Shown piece after piece: positions 17,201-25,623 of a stretch of DNA of 64,000 nucleotides. The notes under the pieces are model-generated. The model saw nothing but the letters and a program-made list of their open reading frames with translations. It was not told where the DNA came from and did no database searches. The position numbers were made by a program, and so were the translations under genes. The stretch comes from Anammoximicrobium sp964645045 (lineage in GTDB: Bacteria; Planctomycetota; Planctomycetia; Pirellulales; Pirellulaceae): positions 67,324-131,323 of the forward strand of contig CAZXYZ010000014.1 of assembly GCA_964645045.1 (NCBI GenBank), in the 5' to 3' direction. Positions within the stretch are counted from its first letter, which is position 1, and every line of letters begins with the position of its first letter.

Positions 17201-20200
17201 CTCCAGAAACGCAGCCCGCAGATTCGCGTCCGGCTCCGCGAGCATCTCGCGGACGACCTGTTCCAGCCCGCCGACTTGGGCCAGTTGGCGAACGGCCAGC
17301 GGCGACAGCAGCAGTTGGGCTGTCCCCAGGCGGCTCGAGCCGCCGTCGGCACTGGATCGGCACAGCTCGAACAAGCGGCCAAATCCGTTGGCGGTCACGA
17401 CCGCCGCCACGGCCGGTTCGCTGGCCAAGAGCGGAGCGAGAAACGCACGGCGTGTCTCCACGGTGTCCTGCTTGGACGCCAACTCCAACAACAGGCCGAC
17501 CTTGCCGCCTGCCACCAGATGCTCGATGGTCTTGGGGCTGGCCAACAACTGACCGATCGTGGCGGCCCGCGCAGCAGGTTCAGGATCGCTGCCGGCCACT
17601 TCCAGCAGAGCGTCGAAGAACCCCTGTTCCAGCAGCGGCCCCAGGCAGGCCGGGCTGGAGCACAGGCGTTGCAGGAACTGGCGGCGCGCGGCGGGAGGCT
17701 CCTGGGAGCGGGCCAGTTGCACGACGGCGTCCAGCCGCTTGTCGGCCGCCAGCCGCTGGATCACCTCCGGCCGTGTAACCACCGAGGCCAGCAGGTAGCC
17801 GCGCATCGACGGCTCGGCGTTCTGTTGCAGGATTGCCAACAAGTCTTCGAGCCGGCCTGCGGCGATCAGCGGAACCAGGACCTCCGACCGCATGGCCAAG
17901 TTTTGCAGAATCTGCCGCCGCACGCCGGCGTCCGGTTCACTGCGGAGCCATTCGAGGAACTTGTCCGTCTGGTTGCGGTCGACGAAATACTGGATGACGT
18001 GAGGCGACGCGAGCAGCGCGCCCAGCAACGACCCGCGCATGTACTTCTCCTGCTCCTGGCGGCACAGCGTCAGCAGCATTTCGACCTGGCCGATTCCGGC
18101 AATCGCCTGCAGGGCCGCTTGGTTGTACCCCAGCCGCTGCAGCACTTGGCGCCGGACCCCGGCGTCCGCGTCCTGCTGCAAGAACTGCAGCATTGGCTCG
18201 ACCCGCTTCTGTTCCACCAGCCGCTGGACGAGACGCTCGTTGGCGTAGAACGCACCGAGCAGGACGACGCGAGACGCGCGATCCGCTTCCTGGTCCGCCA
18301 ACGCGAACAAGGCGTCAAACTGTCCCAGGTCGATCAGCCGGGCTGCGGCCACGGGGCTGCCCAGCAGCCGCCGCAGGTACTCGCGTTTCGCTTCCGGGCC
18401 GGGTGCGTTCTGCGCGTACTCGACCAAGGTGTTCAGCTGCTTGCGGTCCGCCATCCGTTGCAGGACTGCGTCGGTTTGCAGGAAATCGCCGAACAGCTCG
18501 GCCTGCTTCACCATGTCTTTTTCGGCCTGCACCAGACCGGCCAGCGTCTCGTAGTGCCCGGCCGCGATCAGGGCCGACATCGCCGGCGGGCTGTGGAACA
18601 GGCCCGACAAATAGCCGCGCCGCGCGTCGGCGTCCGTTTCGTCCCGGGTCAGCGCGACCAGCCGTTCGACCTGCTTGGCCGAGACCAGCTGCCCCACGCC
18701 GTCGGACCCCGCGGCCAGCCGGGCCAACAGCGGCCCGCGCACGTTCGCCGGGACCGACCGGGCCAGTGCCAACAGCGGGTCCAACAACCCATGCCTGACC
18801 AGGGTCGGCAGGCTGCGGCCGTCGAACGTCAGCCGCTGCAGCAGCTGGTGCCGTTGTTCGGGCGACAGCTCGTCGCGGGCGAATCGGAGCAGCCATTCGG
18901 CATCGTCTTTCGCCGCCAGCAGCGCGTCGGGCGAGCCCATGTTCAGTAGTTGCAGCACCACCTCGGGACGCCAAGTCTGCCCTTGTTCGGTGCGGATCAG
19001 TTGCCACAGCGCTTTCCGGCTTTCCGCGTCGCGGAACAGGTACGCGGCGCCGCCCTGCAGCAGAAGCACGCGCAGGTACTCGCCGCGGGCCGCGGCGTCT
19101 TTTTCCTTGCGGGCCAGTTCCAGCGCGGCCTGGGGGAATCCCCGGTCGGTCAACCGCTGTCGCACGGCCGACGATCCCATCAGCGCGGCCAACTGTCGGC
19201 CGCGTCCCACGGCATCGGGTTCGGCCGTGACCAGCGCGAGCAGGCCATCCAGCCCGCGGCTGTCCAGCAGCACGGTCAACGCGGCCGCGTTCTGCGCCAG
19301 CTGTTGGTACATGGAACTGCGTTCCGCCGGCTCCAAGTTCTGCTTAGCGTATTCGAGCAATTCTTCCAACCGGCGGCCGGCCGCCAACGGGGCCAGCGAT
19401 TGCGGCTTGCTCAGCATTTGGGACAGCCAGGACGCGCGGACGCTCTTGTCCGGCTCCCGGGCGATCATCTTCAGTACGAATTCCAACTGCTCCTTCTCGA
19501 TCAACACGGCGACCGCATCACCGTTTTGAAACAACAAGGCCAGCATCTGCCGCCGAAGGTCGCCGTTTTGTTCCCCTTCGATCAGCTTCGTCAATTCCTC
19601 CAGCCGCTCTTTCTCGGCCAGGTACTGCAACACGGCGGGCGTGAACAGCACCTGGGCCAACACCGTCCGCCGCCAAGCCTCGTCCCGGTCCGACGCAATC
19701 AGAGCGATCAGCGATTCGAGCCCCCGTCCCTCGATAAATTTTTCAACCGCCCGCGGGTTCTCCATCAGCTGGACCAGGAGTTGCCGGCGGACGTTGGGGT
19801 CCGGCTCCAGTTGGATCAACCGCTGCAGCGTTGCGAACTGCTCGCGCGTGGCCAGCTTCTGCAAAGCGGTCTGCCGCTGGCGGGCGTCGCCGTCGCGGAA
19901 CGCGCGGATCAAGGTCAGGATGTCCGCCGGCACGCCCGGCAGAATCCCATAGCGAAAGTCGTCCAAGATCCGCCGGGCCTGCAACCGCACTTCGAGATCG
20001 CGGCTGTCCGCGGCCCGCTCCAAAGCGGGCTCCGCTGCCTCGCCCTGTTCCCATAGGAACTTGACCGCCCGCTGGCGCACCAGAAAATCCATGTCGCCCA
20101 GTTCGCCGACCGCTCGCTCGATCGCCGGCGAAGCAGCCGGCGGATCGTCCGCGGACGACGCGGACCACAGCGCGGCGGCGAACCAGATGGAGATCAGCAT

Positions 20201-20209
20201 AGCAGCCAT
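14234..20209 (-). CDS. Giant secreted alpha-solenoid protein with 39-residue repeats and C-terminal TPRs
   Basis: This 1991-residue protein has a short signal peptide (AAMLISIWFAAALWSASSA). A small HEAT-like start follows (residues ~30-125, DMDFLVRQRAVKFLW). From about residue 128 to 1260 come some 29 tandem units of almost exactly 39 residues, pattern LLxLxxxEPDxxxRRxxLxxLLxSPxAVxxLxAxGRLDx. Each should form two or three helices, so the whole should be a long superhelical scaffold. The remainder (about 1260-1991) contains TPR-like units, ending with a canonical pair (LLHNNLAWISARC, LDPDNAAYLDTLAEAHFRLG). No catalytic motif is visible. It is likely an exported or periplasmic protein-binding scaffold. 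The repeats are well diverged in sequence, so they are old. Its neighbours are unrelated. Confidence 0.8.
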   Translation of the reverse strand: MAAMLISIWFAAALWSASSADDPPAASPAIERAVGELGDMDFLVRQRAVKFLWEQGEAAEPALERAADSRDLEVRLQARRILDDFRYGILPGVPADILTLIRAFRDGDARQRQTALQKLATREQFATLQRLIQLEPDPNVRRQLLVQLMENPRAVEKFIEGRGLESLIALIASDRDEAWRRTVLAQVLFTPAVLQYLAEKERLEELTKLIEGEQNGDLRRQMLALLFQNGDAVAVLIEKEQLEFVLKMIAREPDKSVRASWLSQMLSKPQSLAPLAAGRRLEELLEYAKQNLEPAERSSMYQQLAQNAAALTVLLDSRGLDGLLALVTAEPDAVGRGRQLAALMGSSAVRQRLTDRGFPQAALELARKEKDAAARGEYLRVLLLQGGAAYLFRDAESRKALWQLIRTEQGQTWRPEVVLQLLNMGSPDALLAAKDDAEWLLRFARDELSPEQRHQLLQRLTFDGRSLPTLVRHGLLDPLLALARSVPANVRGPLLARLAAGSDGVGQLVSAKQVERLVALTRDETDADARRGYLSGLFHSPPAMSALIAAGHYETLAGLVQAEKDMVKQAELFGDFLQTDAVLQRMADRKQLNTLVEYAQNAPGPEAKREYLRRLLGSPVAAARLIDLGQFDALFALADQEADRASRVVLLGAFYANERLVQRLVEQKRVEPMLQFLQQDADAGVRRQVLQRLGYNQAALQAIAGIGQVEMLLTLCRQEQEKYMRGSLLGALLASPHVIQYFVDRNQTDKFLEWLRSEPDAGVRRQILQNLAMRSEVLVPLIAAGRLEDLLAILQQNAEPSMRGYLLASVVTRPEVIQRLAADKRLDAVVQLARSQEPPAARRQFLQRLCSSPACLGPLLEQGFFDALLEVAGSDPEPAARAATIGQLLASPKTIEHLVAGGKVGLLLELASKQDTVETRRAFLAPLLASEPAVAAVVTANGFGRLFELCRSSADGGSSRLGTAQLLLSPLAVRQLAQVGGLEQVVREMLAEPDANLRAAFLERLLARPPAVDELVSQGQFAAIFKAAEAEADVERRRRTLGNVLQTPRAIRALAAEGWLDGVFEFLVDSPAADNIRMSLSQLVYNDEAMQALAAAGRSGRLLELIQREPVVNSRASLLGAFASHPATLRQLAAAGQLDYLMKVIEQEVSPEPRRKLLQRLLYEPAVTRIVGEAQLGDELVAWLKAEPDLPSRSSYVRQALQNSRLWQALLAGGQAEVLGELAALEPDETVRQAGLQRMAYSPSGLVAFHVQRGEHKRALQLLEQHADNDLGRLRLATYLLVTGQIEPRLAQVRQRLEQTPHAADARLLVYLARAGGELSTARQAAEQAGDAGLLKAVLVEQRAWAEVAAKQAADPCPLPIPVVEQPPQNAAWQRVEQLSLLAAYQRLAGAQQDFDKTIADLDQLAAADPHDIDVRWMCVEGLLLNDRCDQGLKLLESVFPERAFDLLCYRHQYGPALELAGWRDGTAANRQWLDALPISGRKSPEPEVQRFNFGLRVARILHRLGDRDAAKTVLDVLEAYAWELPDANSSNSPRRQCWQVLCAALIELHDPQRGWEVGVRVMLTPEDASPVLNQVYQRRAGEALAWWEIFRRRHPGEPPLATFLRIRDVLASPPDQDARELAKLVGEVEPLIPTLHVAWHGHGWLAVAAACQRCGLRDPELRCLTAANQLPQPPDQADSLLADSLRRHERWAEAAEQYEKAWQNNRERLGALYLSGDAQERAGRAAEGRRRKEQASQMALDSRARRELALALKSQGLDQEAEDQFRLVLRTAPFEHWEWNDAAEQWGDRLAQDQPAAAADWLQAALLDDLRWNHYLLDNHDYLSAPSTIHRLRAVAAVRAGDPEQAGRKIELALAATPADTQLVEDLMPLLEQAGRQPQADELFGKVVTAISDQLQRYPRSALLHNNLAWISARCGRCLDDALQHAQRAVELDPDNAAYLDTLAEAHFRLGDRDAAVRHSRRAVERRPQDKTLQEQLRRFEQAPLPEPGK

Positions 20210-20294
20210 ACAGGCCCCTTTCGAGCCACGGAAGCCACAGCATGAACGCCTGAAGAAGGCATCCTGCCCGACGACATTAACTGAATTCTAGGAC

Positions 20295-20365
20295 GGCAAG
20301 CCACGACAAGGAATCAGGGATCGGAAGCAAGTAACCCATCGCCTGCATTTCCCGTGGGGCTTGCC
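20295..20365. other. Weak hairpin in the 248-base gap between the solenoid gene and the toxin-antitoxin pair
   Basis: GGCAAGCCACG (20295-20305) is nearly complementary to CGTGGGGCTTGCC (20353-20365). No gene is recognised in 20210-20457. Promoters for the divergent neighbours must lie here, but no convincing box pair was found. Confidence 0.3.
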
Positions 20366-20457
20366 ACAAAAAGATGCGTCGTGTACGTTATGGGAAGAGG
20401 GTAGATTCGTGAATTGAATCGTGTATTGAAGATTGTCTTGACGCAGCGGGATTGGAC

Positions 20458-20676
20458 ATGCTCGTGGAATTGGATCCCACCCTGGAAGTGAGGCTTGGGG
20501 CAGCCGCGGAACATGCGGCGCTGTCCGTCGATCAGCTTGTCCAGCGAGTCTTGACCGATTTCCTGGACGAATTCGCTGACGATCCGAGGCAATGGGTCGA
20601 GACAACTCGCAAGCAGTTGCCGCAAGTCTGGCCGGACGAAGACTTTGCACATTGGGGGCCCCCGCATGCGGATTAG
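20458..20676 (+). CDS. Probable antitoxin of a MazEF-like pair
   Basis: A 72-residue acidic protein (MLVELDPTLEVRLGAAAEHA) whose first half resembles a short ribbon-helix-helix antitoxin: a beta strand, then helices with AALSVDQLVQRVLTDFLDEF. The tail is rich in Trp and Asp, as expected for a toxin-wrapping segment. It overlaps the MazF-type gene by 11 bases, the usual antitoxin-first arrangement. Assignment rests mainly on this arrangement. An in-frame TTG six bases upstream is an alternative start. Confidence 0.65.
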   Translation: MLVELDPTLEVRLGAAAEHAALSVDQLVQRVLTDFLDEFADDPRQWVETTRKQLPQVWPDEDFAHWGPPHAD

Positions 20677-20992
20677 CCAAAGCGACCTCTGGTGGGCCAA
20701 CTTGCCGGAACCGACGGGATGGCGGCCGGTGTTAGTGCTCACACGCGATTCGGTCATCGAACAACTGCACTGGGTAACCGTGGCCCCCTTGACGCGAACG
20801 ATTCGCGGCCTGGAATCCGAAGTCGTTCTGGAACCTGATGCAGACTCTGTGCCCGAGCGATGTGCCGTCACTCTGGACAACATCGCGACGGTCGAACAGA
20901 TGCTCCTGGTTCAGAGGCTGACGGCCCTGACAACCGACAGGATGAACGAAGTCTGGGAAGCGATTCATTTCGCTTTCGACATGCCTTACTAA
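20666..20992 (+). CDS. MazF/PemK-type endoribonuclease toxin
   Basis: The 108-residue protein follows the PemK/MazF fold: IxQSDLWWANLPEP at the start, the R-PVLVLTRD strand carrying the catalytic Arg, VTVAPLTRTIRG with the catalytic Ser/Thr position, EVVLEPDAD, and CAVTLDNIATVEQ followed by the final helix. MazF toxins cut mRNA or tRNA at short motifs and arrest growth when the antitoxin is degraded. ATG 20666 is used because the upstream frame lacks family similarity. The pair sits between the giant solenoid gene and the helicase. Confidence 0.85.
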   Translation: MRISQSDLWWANLPEPTGWRPVLVLTRDSVIEQLHWVTVAPLTRTIRGLESEVVLEPDADSVPERCAVTLDNIATVEQMLLVQRLTALTTDRMNEVWEAIHFAFDMPY

Positions 20993-21087
20993 ACTCCGCT
21001 TCGCGCCCACCCCGTCCCATTTTCGCGGCCCTCGTTCCGGCGTACACTTCGGGCGTCCCTTTCCCCGAACCCTTGCGAGCGGCGGCC

Positions 21088-23604
21088 ATGCCATCCAAAA
21101 ACCTGACCCGAGATCAAATTGCGGCCTGGTATTTCGAGCAGCTTCCTTTCCAACCCTACCCGGTTCAGGAAGAAGCGTTGCTGGCCTGGTTCACCAGCGA
21201 GCAGGGCGTGCTGGTCTGCGCGCCGACGGGGACCGGCAAGACGCTGATCGCCGAGGCGGCGCTGTTCGAGGCCCTGCAGACCGGCAAGCGGGCCTACTAC
21301 ACCACGCCGCTGATCGCCTTGACCGACCAGAAATTCAACGAATTCCAAGAGCTGGCGACCCAGTGGGGCTTCTACCCGGAAGACGTCGGGCTGGTCACCG
21401 GCAACCGCCGCGTCAATCCCGATGCGCCGGTCCTGGTCGTGGTGGCGGAAATCCTGCTCAACCGGCTGCTGACCGCGGATTTCCCCTTCGACGACGTGAT
21501 CGCCGTCGTGATGGACGAGTTCCACAACTTTAACGATTTCGAGCGTGGGATCGTGTGGGAGTTCGCCCTCGGCTTGCTGCCCAAACACGTCCGCGTGCTG
21601 CTGCTGTCCGCCACGGTCGGCAACGCGCTGGAGTTCGTCAACTGGCTGGACCACGAGCACCATCGGCGGCTCGAATTGGTCCAAGGCGGCGACCGCCAGG
21701 TGCCGCTGACGTTCCAGTGGGTCGGCGACATGCTGCTGAACGAACAGCTGGAAGCGATGGCCGAGGGCGACGACGAGTCCCGGCTAACTCCGGCCCTCGT
21801 ATTCTGCTTTAACCGCGAACAGTGCTGGACGGTCGCCGAACAGATCAAGGGCAAGCGGCTGCTGGCGGACGGCCAGCAGGAACAACTGGGCCGGGAACTG
21901 GAACGTTACGACTGGTCGCAAGGCGCCGGGCCGAAACTGAGACAAATCCTGTTCCGCGGCATCGGCGTCCACCACGCCGGCGTGCTGCCCAAGTACCGGC
22001 GGATCGTCGAGGACCTGTTCCAGCGCAAGCTGCTGACGATCTGCGTGTGTACCGAAACGCTGGCCGCCGGCGTCAATCTACCGGCTCGCAGCGTGGTGCT
22101 GCCGAACTTGCTCAAAGGCCCGCCGGACGACAAGAAGTTGGTCGATCCCAGTTCCGCACACCAGATGTTCGGCCGCGCGGGGCGGCCCCAGTTCGACACG
22201 CGGGGGTACGTGATCGCCCTGGCTCACGAGGACGACGTCCGCATTTCGCGCTGGCGTGAGAAGTTCGACAAGATTCCGGAGAACACCAAGGACCCGGGAC
22301 TGTTGAAGGCCAAGAAGGACCTGAAACGCAAGATGCCCAAACGCTCGCCCAACGAGCAATACTGGACCGAGGGGCAGTTCCAGAAGCTGACCCAGGCTCC
22401 GCCCGGACGCTTGCGGAGCCGCGGCCCGCTGCCGTGGCGGCTGCTGGCCTATATGTTGATGGCGTCGCCCGAAGTGGACCGCGTGCGGGCGCTGGTCGCC
22501 AAGCGGTTGAGCGACGTCCGGCACCTGGAGGGCGGGCAGAAACAGCTGGAACAGATGCTGCTGATCCTCTGGAAAGCCGGTTACGTGGAACTGGACCCGC
22601 CGCCGCCGAAACCGGCGGACAGTCCGGCGCCGGGGGCGAACCAGGATGCGGCCAGGGCCGCGGAAAAAGCAAACGCAAGCAAATTAGAGGCAGCAGTCCG
22701 TGACGCGATTTCCGCCGAGCGATCGACCGGCCTGCTTTCCCAATCCGGCCGGCCTGGGACGAGTGGTTCTCGTATTCCGACCCAAACTACCAGCGAGGCA
22801 AGCGGCAAACGCCAGCAAGGCAGCTTGGCCATTCCGAGCCGCTCGGGCCAAGCAGGCCCGGCTCCCGAGAGCCAGGCTCCGGAAGAGCCCGCCTACAAGC
22901 CCGTCTACGCCCGTCCGATGTACACGCTGGAAAAGCTGTTGTTGTTGCGCGGCATCAATCCGCTGTACGGCGTGTTCCTGGTCAACCAGCTGGGCATCGC
23001 CGACCGTTGCGAGCGGATCCAGGCGATGGAAAGCGTCCTGGAAATCCCCCGCTCGATGCTGTACCAGCTGCGCGTCCCGCCGCCGGACCAATTCCCGCCG
23101 GGGCCGCTGGCCACCACGCGGCTGGACGTGCAGTTGCTCCAGCTGGGGTTGGCGTCGGCCGAAGAACTTGGCGCGGCTGAAGCCGCCGAGGAAGAACAAG
23201 ACCGCGATCGGCGGATCATGTTCCCCGACGAGCGGGTCCGCATCTTGACGCTGGGCGACAAGCTGCGGCGGCTGTTCGACTACGATTTTCCCGGCGTCCG
23301 CGACGTGAATACCACGCCGGTCTGGGCCGCCGGAGAACTGCTGGAGTACGGCGGCGACTTTAACAAGTACATCACCAGCAAAGCCCTGCACAAGCAGGAA
23401 GGCATCGTGTTCCGCCACTGCCTGCGGCTGATCCTGCTGTGCCACGAATTCACCCAATTCTGCCCGCCGGACGCCGACCCCAACGAATGGCGGGAAGATC
23501 TCAAAGACATCGCCGAGCGGCTGGCCGAGGCGTGCCGCAAAGTCGACCCGGACAGCACCGACAAGGTTTTGGAAGAGGCCGCCAGCGTGGCGGAATTACC
23601 CTGA
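21088..23604 (+). CDS. Ski2-like DEAD/DEAH-box helicase
   Basis: The 838-residue superfamily 2 helicase carries Walker A APTGTGKT (residues 45-52), the DEFH motif II (143-146), LLLSATVGN (motif III), GVHHAGVLPKYR and ETLAAGVNLPAR (motifs IV-V), and HQMFGRAGRPQFD (motif VI). These motif IV-VI forms are typical of the Ski2/Dob1 group, which unwinds RNA during processing or decay. The C-terminal part has a winged-helix and helical region. A Ser/Gln/Pro/Ala-rich linker (about residues 512-605) separates the two halves and looks like an insertion of low-complexity or repeat DNA. The ATG at 21088 begins MPSKNLTRDQIAAWYF, consistent with the family. Confidence 0.85.
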   Translation: MPSKNLTRDQIAAWYFEQLPFQPYPVQEEALLAWFTSEQGVLVCAPTGTGKTLIAEAALFEALQTGKRAYYTTPLIALTDQKFNEFQELATQWGFYPEDVGLVTGNRRVNPDAPVLVVVAEILLNRLLTADFPFDDVIAVVMDEFHNFNDFERGIVWEFALGLLPKHVRVLLLSATVGNALEFVNWLDHEHHRRLELVQGGDRQVPLTFQWVGDMLLNEQLEAMAEGDDESRLTPALVFCFNREQCWTVAEQIKGKRLLADGQQEQLGRELERYDWSQGAGPKLRQILFRGIGVHHAGVLPKYRRIVEDLFQRKLLTICVCTETLAAGVNLPARSVVLPNLLKGPPDDKKLVDPSSAHQMFGRAGRPQFDTRGYVIALAHEDDVRISRWREKFDKIPENTKDPGLLKAKKDLKRKMPKRSPNEQYWTEGQFQKLTQAPPGRLRSRGPLPWRLLAYMLMASPEVDRVRALVAKRLSDVRHLEGGQKQLEQMLLILWKAGYVELDPPPPKPADSPAPGANQDAARAAEKANASKLEAAVRDAISAERSTGLLSQSGRPGTSGSRIPTQTTSEASGKRQQGSLAIPSRSGQAGPAPESQAPEEPAYKPVYARPMYTLEKLLLLRGINPLYGVFLVNQLGIADRCERIQAMESVLEIPRSMLYQLRVPPPDQFPPGPLATTRLDVQLLQLGLASAEELGAAEAAEEEQDRDRRIMFPDERVRILTLGDKLRRLFDYDFPGVRDVNTTPVWAAGELLEYGGDFNKYITSKALHKQEGIVFRHCLRLILLCHEFTQFCPPDADPNEWREDLKDIAERLAEACRKVDPDSTDKVLEEAASVAELP

Positions 23605-23643
23605 GGCATACCGCGGAAAATGAACACCCGCGCGAACGTAGCT

Positions 23644-23714
23644 CGGATGGCAAAGCCGGGGCACGGATAACGGAAGGAGCCTGCCTTCCATCCGTGCCCC
23701 GGCTTTGCCATCCG
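23644..23714. repeat. Perfect palindrome, GGATGGCAAAGCCGGGGCAC family
   Basis: Perfect 25-bp arms (23644-23668 and 23690-23714) flank a 21-base loop. It lies between the 3' ends of the convergent helicase and lipoprotein genes and could act as a two-way terminator or be a non-autonomous mobile palindrome. Confidence 0.9.
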
Positions 23715-23748
23715 TGCTATCCGACGCTCTCTAAAGTCCGGCGAGGCT

Positions 23749-24402
23749 TCAGCGCATGCCCGGCTCGGCGGACGGACTGGTGGCCTCCGCCGTCGCCGCT
23801 TGCGGTTCGGCCGGCGGGGCGAGTTGTTTCTCGACGAATTCCTTTTTCTGCAGCATGTCTTCGGGCTCTTCAAAGTTGAACAATAACGGCAGTTCGCCCT
23901 CGACGACCGGTGTCGCCATCCCGGAGATTTTCCACCCGTTGCTCTGTTTCCGCAGAACCCAAATCACCTCGGTAGCCGTCATCTGTCCGGCGGCGTCCGG
24001 CTCCAACCACATCGTGCGGACATGCGCGCCGTCCATCTGGTCGCTGACGTATTCGGACTCGCGGATTTCGTAAGACAACGACGCGGACGCTTGCGATTGG
24101 ATTCCCAGTCCGCTCTTGGAGGTTTCTTCCCGCGCTTTGTCGGTCAACAGGCCGGCGATGGTGACATCGCTGCCCTTCCGCAGGGCTTCGTAGAACTGGG
24201 CGACCACGGCGGCGGGGGCAGAGGCATTGCTGCCCGGAGCCCCCTCGGCCCCGGAATCCGTGACGGACATCCTCGCGGAACCTGGTGCGTCGGAGCCCGA
24301 CGAAGCCCCGTTGGCAGCATCCGCGGCCCCCTGCGGAGCCCCGCCGCAGCCGGCAAAGCAGGCGAGAACGGACACAGTCAGTACACGGAACGCGAATTTC
24401 AT
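23749..24402 (-). CDS. Putative lipoprotein with NTF2-like domain
   Basis: The 217-residue protein has a lipoprotein signal (VLACFAGCGG, lipobox ending at the Cys near residue 18), then an Ala/Gly/Ser-rich linker. The domain that follows, AAVVAQFYEALRKGSDVTIAGLL to EVIWVLRKQSNGWKISGMA, resembles NTF2/SnoaL or DUF4878 folds. The C-terminus is Glu/Pro/Ala-rich. GGAG lies eight bases before ATG 24402. It is the last gene after the VWA/MoxR cluster on this strand and may be separately transcribed. Function unknown. Confidence 0.65.
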   Translation of the reverse strand: MKFAFRVLTVSVLACFAGCGGAPQGAADAANGASSGSDAPGSARMSVTDSGAEGAPGSNASAPAAVVAQFYEALRKGSDVTIAGLLTDKAREETSKSGLGIQSQASASLSYEIRESEYVSDQMDGAHVRTMWLEPDAAGQMTATEVIWVLRKQSNGWKISGMATPVVEGELPLLFNFEEPEDMLQKKEFVEKQLAPPAEPQAATAEATSPSAEPGMR

Positions 24403-24573
24403 GGCGAACTCCATCGCGGGAAGTGAAGCAATCAGCGTCCACGCCGGCCACAGCCGGCAAAGCCCCCGATCATCGGGCGCGGGAGTCTCGCAAGATTGGC
24501 CGCTGGCGTCAAGGCGAAACAAGGCGTCGGACGGGGCAAAATCGTCTCACGCTAGCAGCGGCCGGTTGACGCC

Positions 24574-25512
24574 TTACCAGGGGGTGAAACGCAAGCCAAA
24601 CAACACCAGCACCTGGACCGCCAGCAGGATCAACGCGGGCGGAAGAAACGGTTCAAAGTAATCGATCGTCTCCGCTTGGGTCTCGCGGATCTCGACTTTC
24701 TTCATCTGGTCGATCCGGTCGAAGACCACCTTGAGCGACTGGGGCGTGAGCGCCTTGAAAGCCTGGCCGCCCGTTTCGTTGGCGATGTTCTCCAGGCCGG
24801 GCGTAAACCCCTCGTCGTTCAACGCGATGGTGAAGACCACGATGTTGTGACGCTTTAGCTTGGCGATCACCTCCTGCTCGCGGCCACCGCCGATGTCCTC
24901 ACCTTCGCCGTCGGTGATCAAAATAATCATCCGATCGCCTGCCGCATGTTTGGACAGCGGGGCAATGGCGCCGTCGAGTGCCCGGGCGATGAACGTGTGG
25001 CCCCAGATCTCGTCGGGGAACATCTCGGGCCAAATGATTTTCCGCGCCATGCGGATCGCCGCCGTGTCCTGCGTCAACGGAACCCAGTGCAGGAATTGGC
25101 GCGAGAAGATGGTCAGACCGAACGCGTCGCCTTGTCGCGTGGTCAGGAACGTCTCCAAAGCGTCCATCGCGCCGTGAAAACGGACGTACGGCTTGTCGCC
25201 CTGCTGCGGACCGTAGGTGTTGAAGACCATGCTGGTCGACGAGTCCAGCACGATTTGAATGTTCGTCAGTTCGCGCTGGGTTTTCGGCGGGGCATAGGTC
25301 AGCGGGCGCGCCAGCACGAGGATGGCCAGCGCCAAGAGCACCGTCGGCAGGCTGTTGGCCATCAAGACGGGCAGTCCCACGAGCCAGCCGCGGCGCTGGC
25401 GGACGTCGTCGAACGGCATGACCAGCGGGCGGCCCTGGCGGACCCATTCCCAGAACAGCAGGGCCACCGGGATCACCAGGAGGATAATCAACTTGGGATA
25501 GGCGAACGTCAT
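24574..25512 (-). CDS. VWA-domain membrane protein (BatA/BatB-like)
   Basis: The 312-residue protein begins MTFAYPKLIILLVIPVALLF, the usual Bat-type start with a membrane helix near the N-terminus, then a second helix, LLALAILVLARP. A VWA domain follows with the metal site DSSTSM, a conserved Thr region (GHTFIARAL) and LITDGEGEDIGGG. A C-terminal helix (ILLAVQVLVLFGL) closes it. Bat proteins act with MoxR ATPases and DUF58 proteins, whose genes lie just upstream on this strand. An upstream in-frame ATG lies inside the palindrome and would add a junk peptide, so ATG 25512 is used. Confidence 0.88.
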   Translation of the reverse strand: MTFAYPKLIILLVIPVALLFWEWVRQGRPLVMPFDDVRQRRGWLVGLPVLMANSLPTVLLALAILVLARPLTYAPPKTQRELTNIQIVLDSSTSMVFNTYGPQQGDKPYVRFHGAMDALETFLTTRQGDAFGLTIFSRQFLHWVPLTQDTAAIRMARKIIWPEMFPDEIWGHTFIARALDGAIAPLSKHAAGDRMIILITDGEGEDIGGGREQEVIAKLKRHNIVVFTIALNDEGFTPGLENIANETGGQAFKALTPQSLKVVFDRIDQMKKVEIRETQAETIDYFEPFLPPALILLAVQVLVLFGLRFTPW

Positions 25513-25528
25513 GATGTCATTAACGAAG

Positions 25529-25623
25529 GGGCTCAGACGTACAGAATTCAATTTTGCCGGTCATGCGTTTAGCCATCTGGGAGACGTGTAACCGGCAAAA
25601 TTGAATTCTGTACGTCTGAGCCC
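25529..25623. repeat. Palindromic element, GCTCAGACGTACAGAATT family, copy 1
   Basis: Perfect 33-bp arms (25529-25561 and 25591-25623) around a 29-base loop. The outer 22 bases of each arm are identical in copies at 40233-40328 and 48292-48387. Read on the minus strand, this copy supplies the last codons of the upstream membrane protein (SDVQNSILPV). Confidence 0.95.

Noticed and set aside
14747..19000. Long plus-strand frames opposite the solenoid gene
   Set aside because: Gln/Arg-rich shadows of the repeat protein; the minus strand has the signal peptide, the 39-residue period and the TPRs.
25513..25551. Upstream start (MNSVRLSPF) for the VWA protein at 25512
   Set aside because: These codons come from the palindromic element, and the same peptide appears near the starts of other frames next to the other copies.
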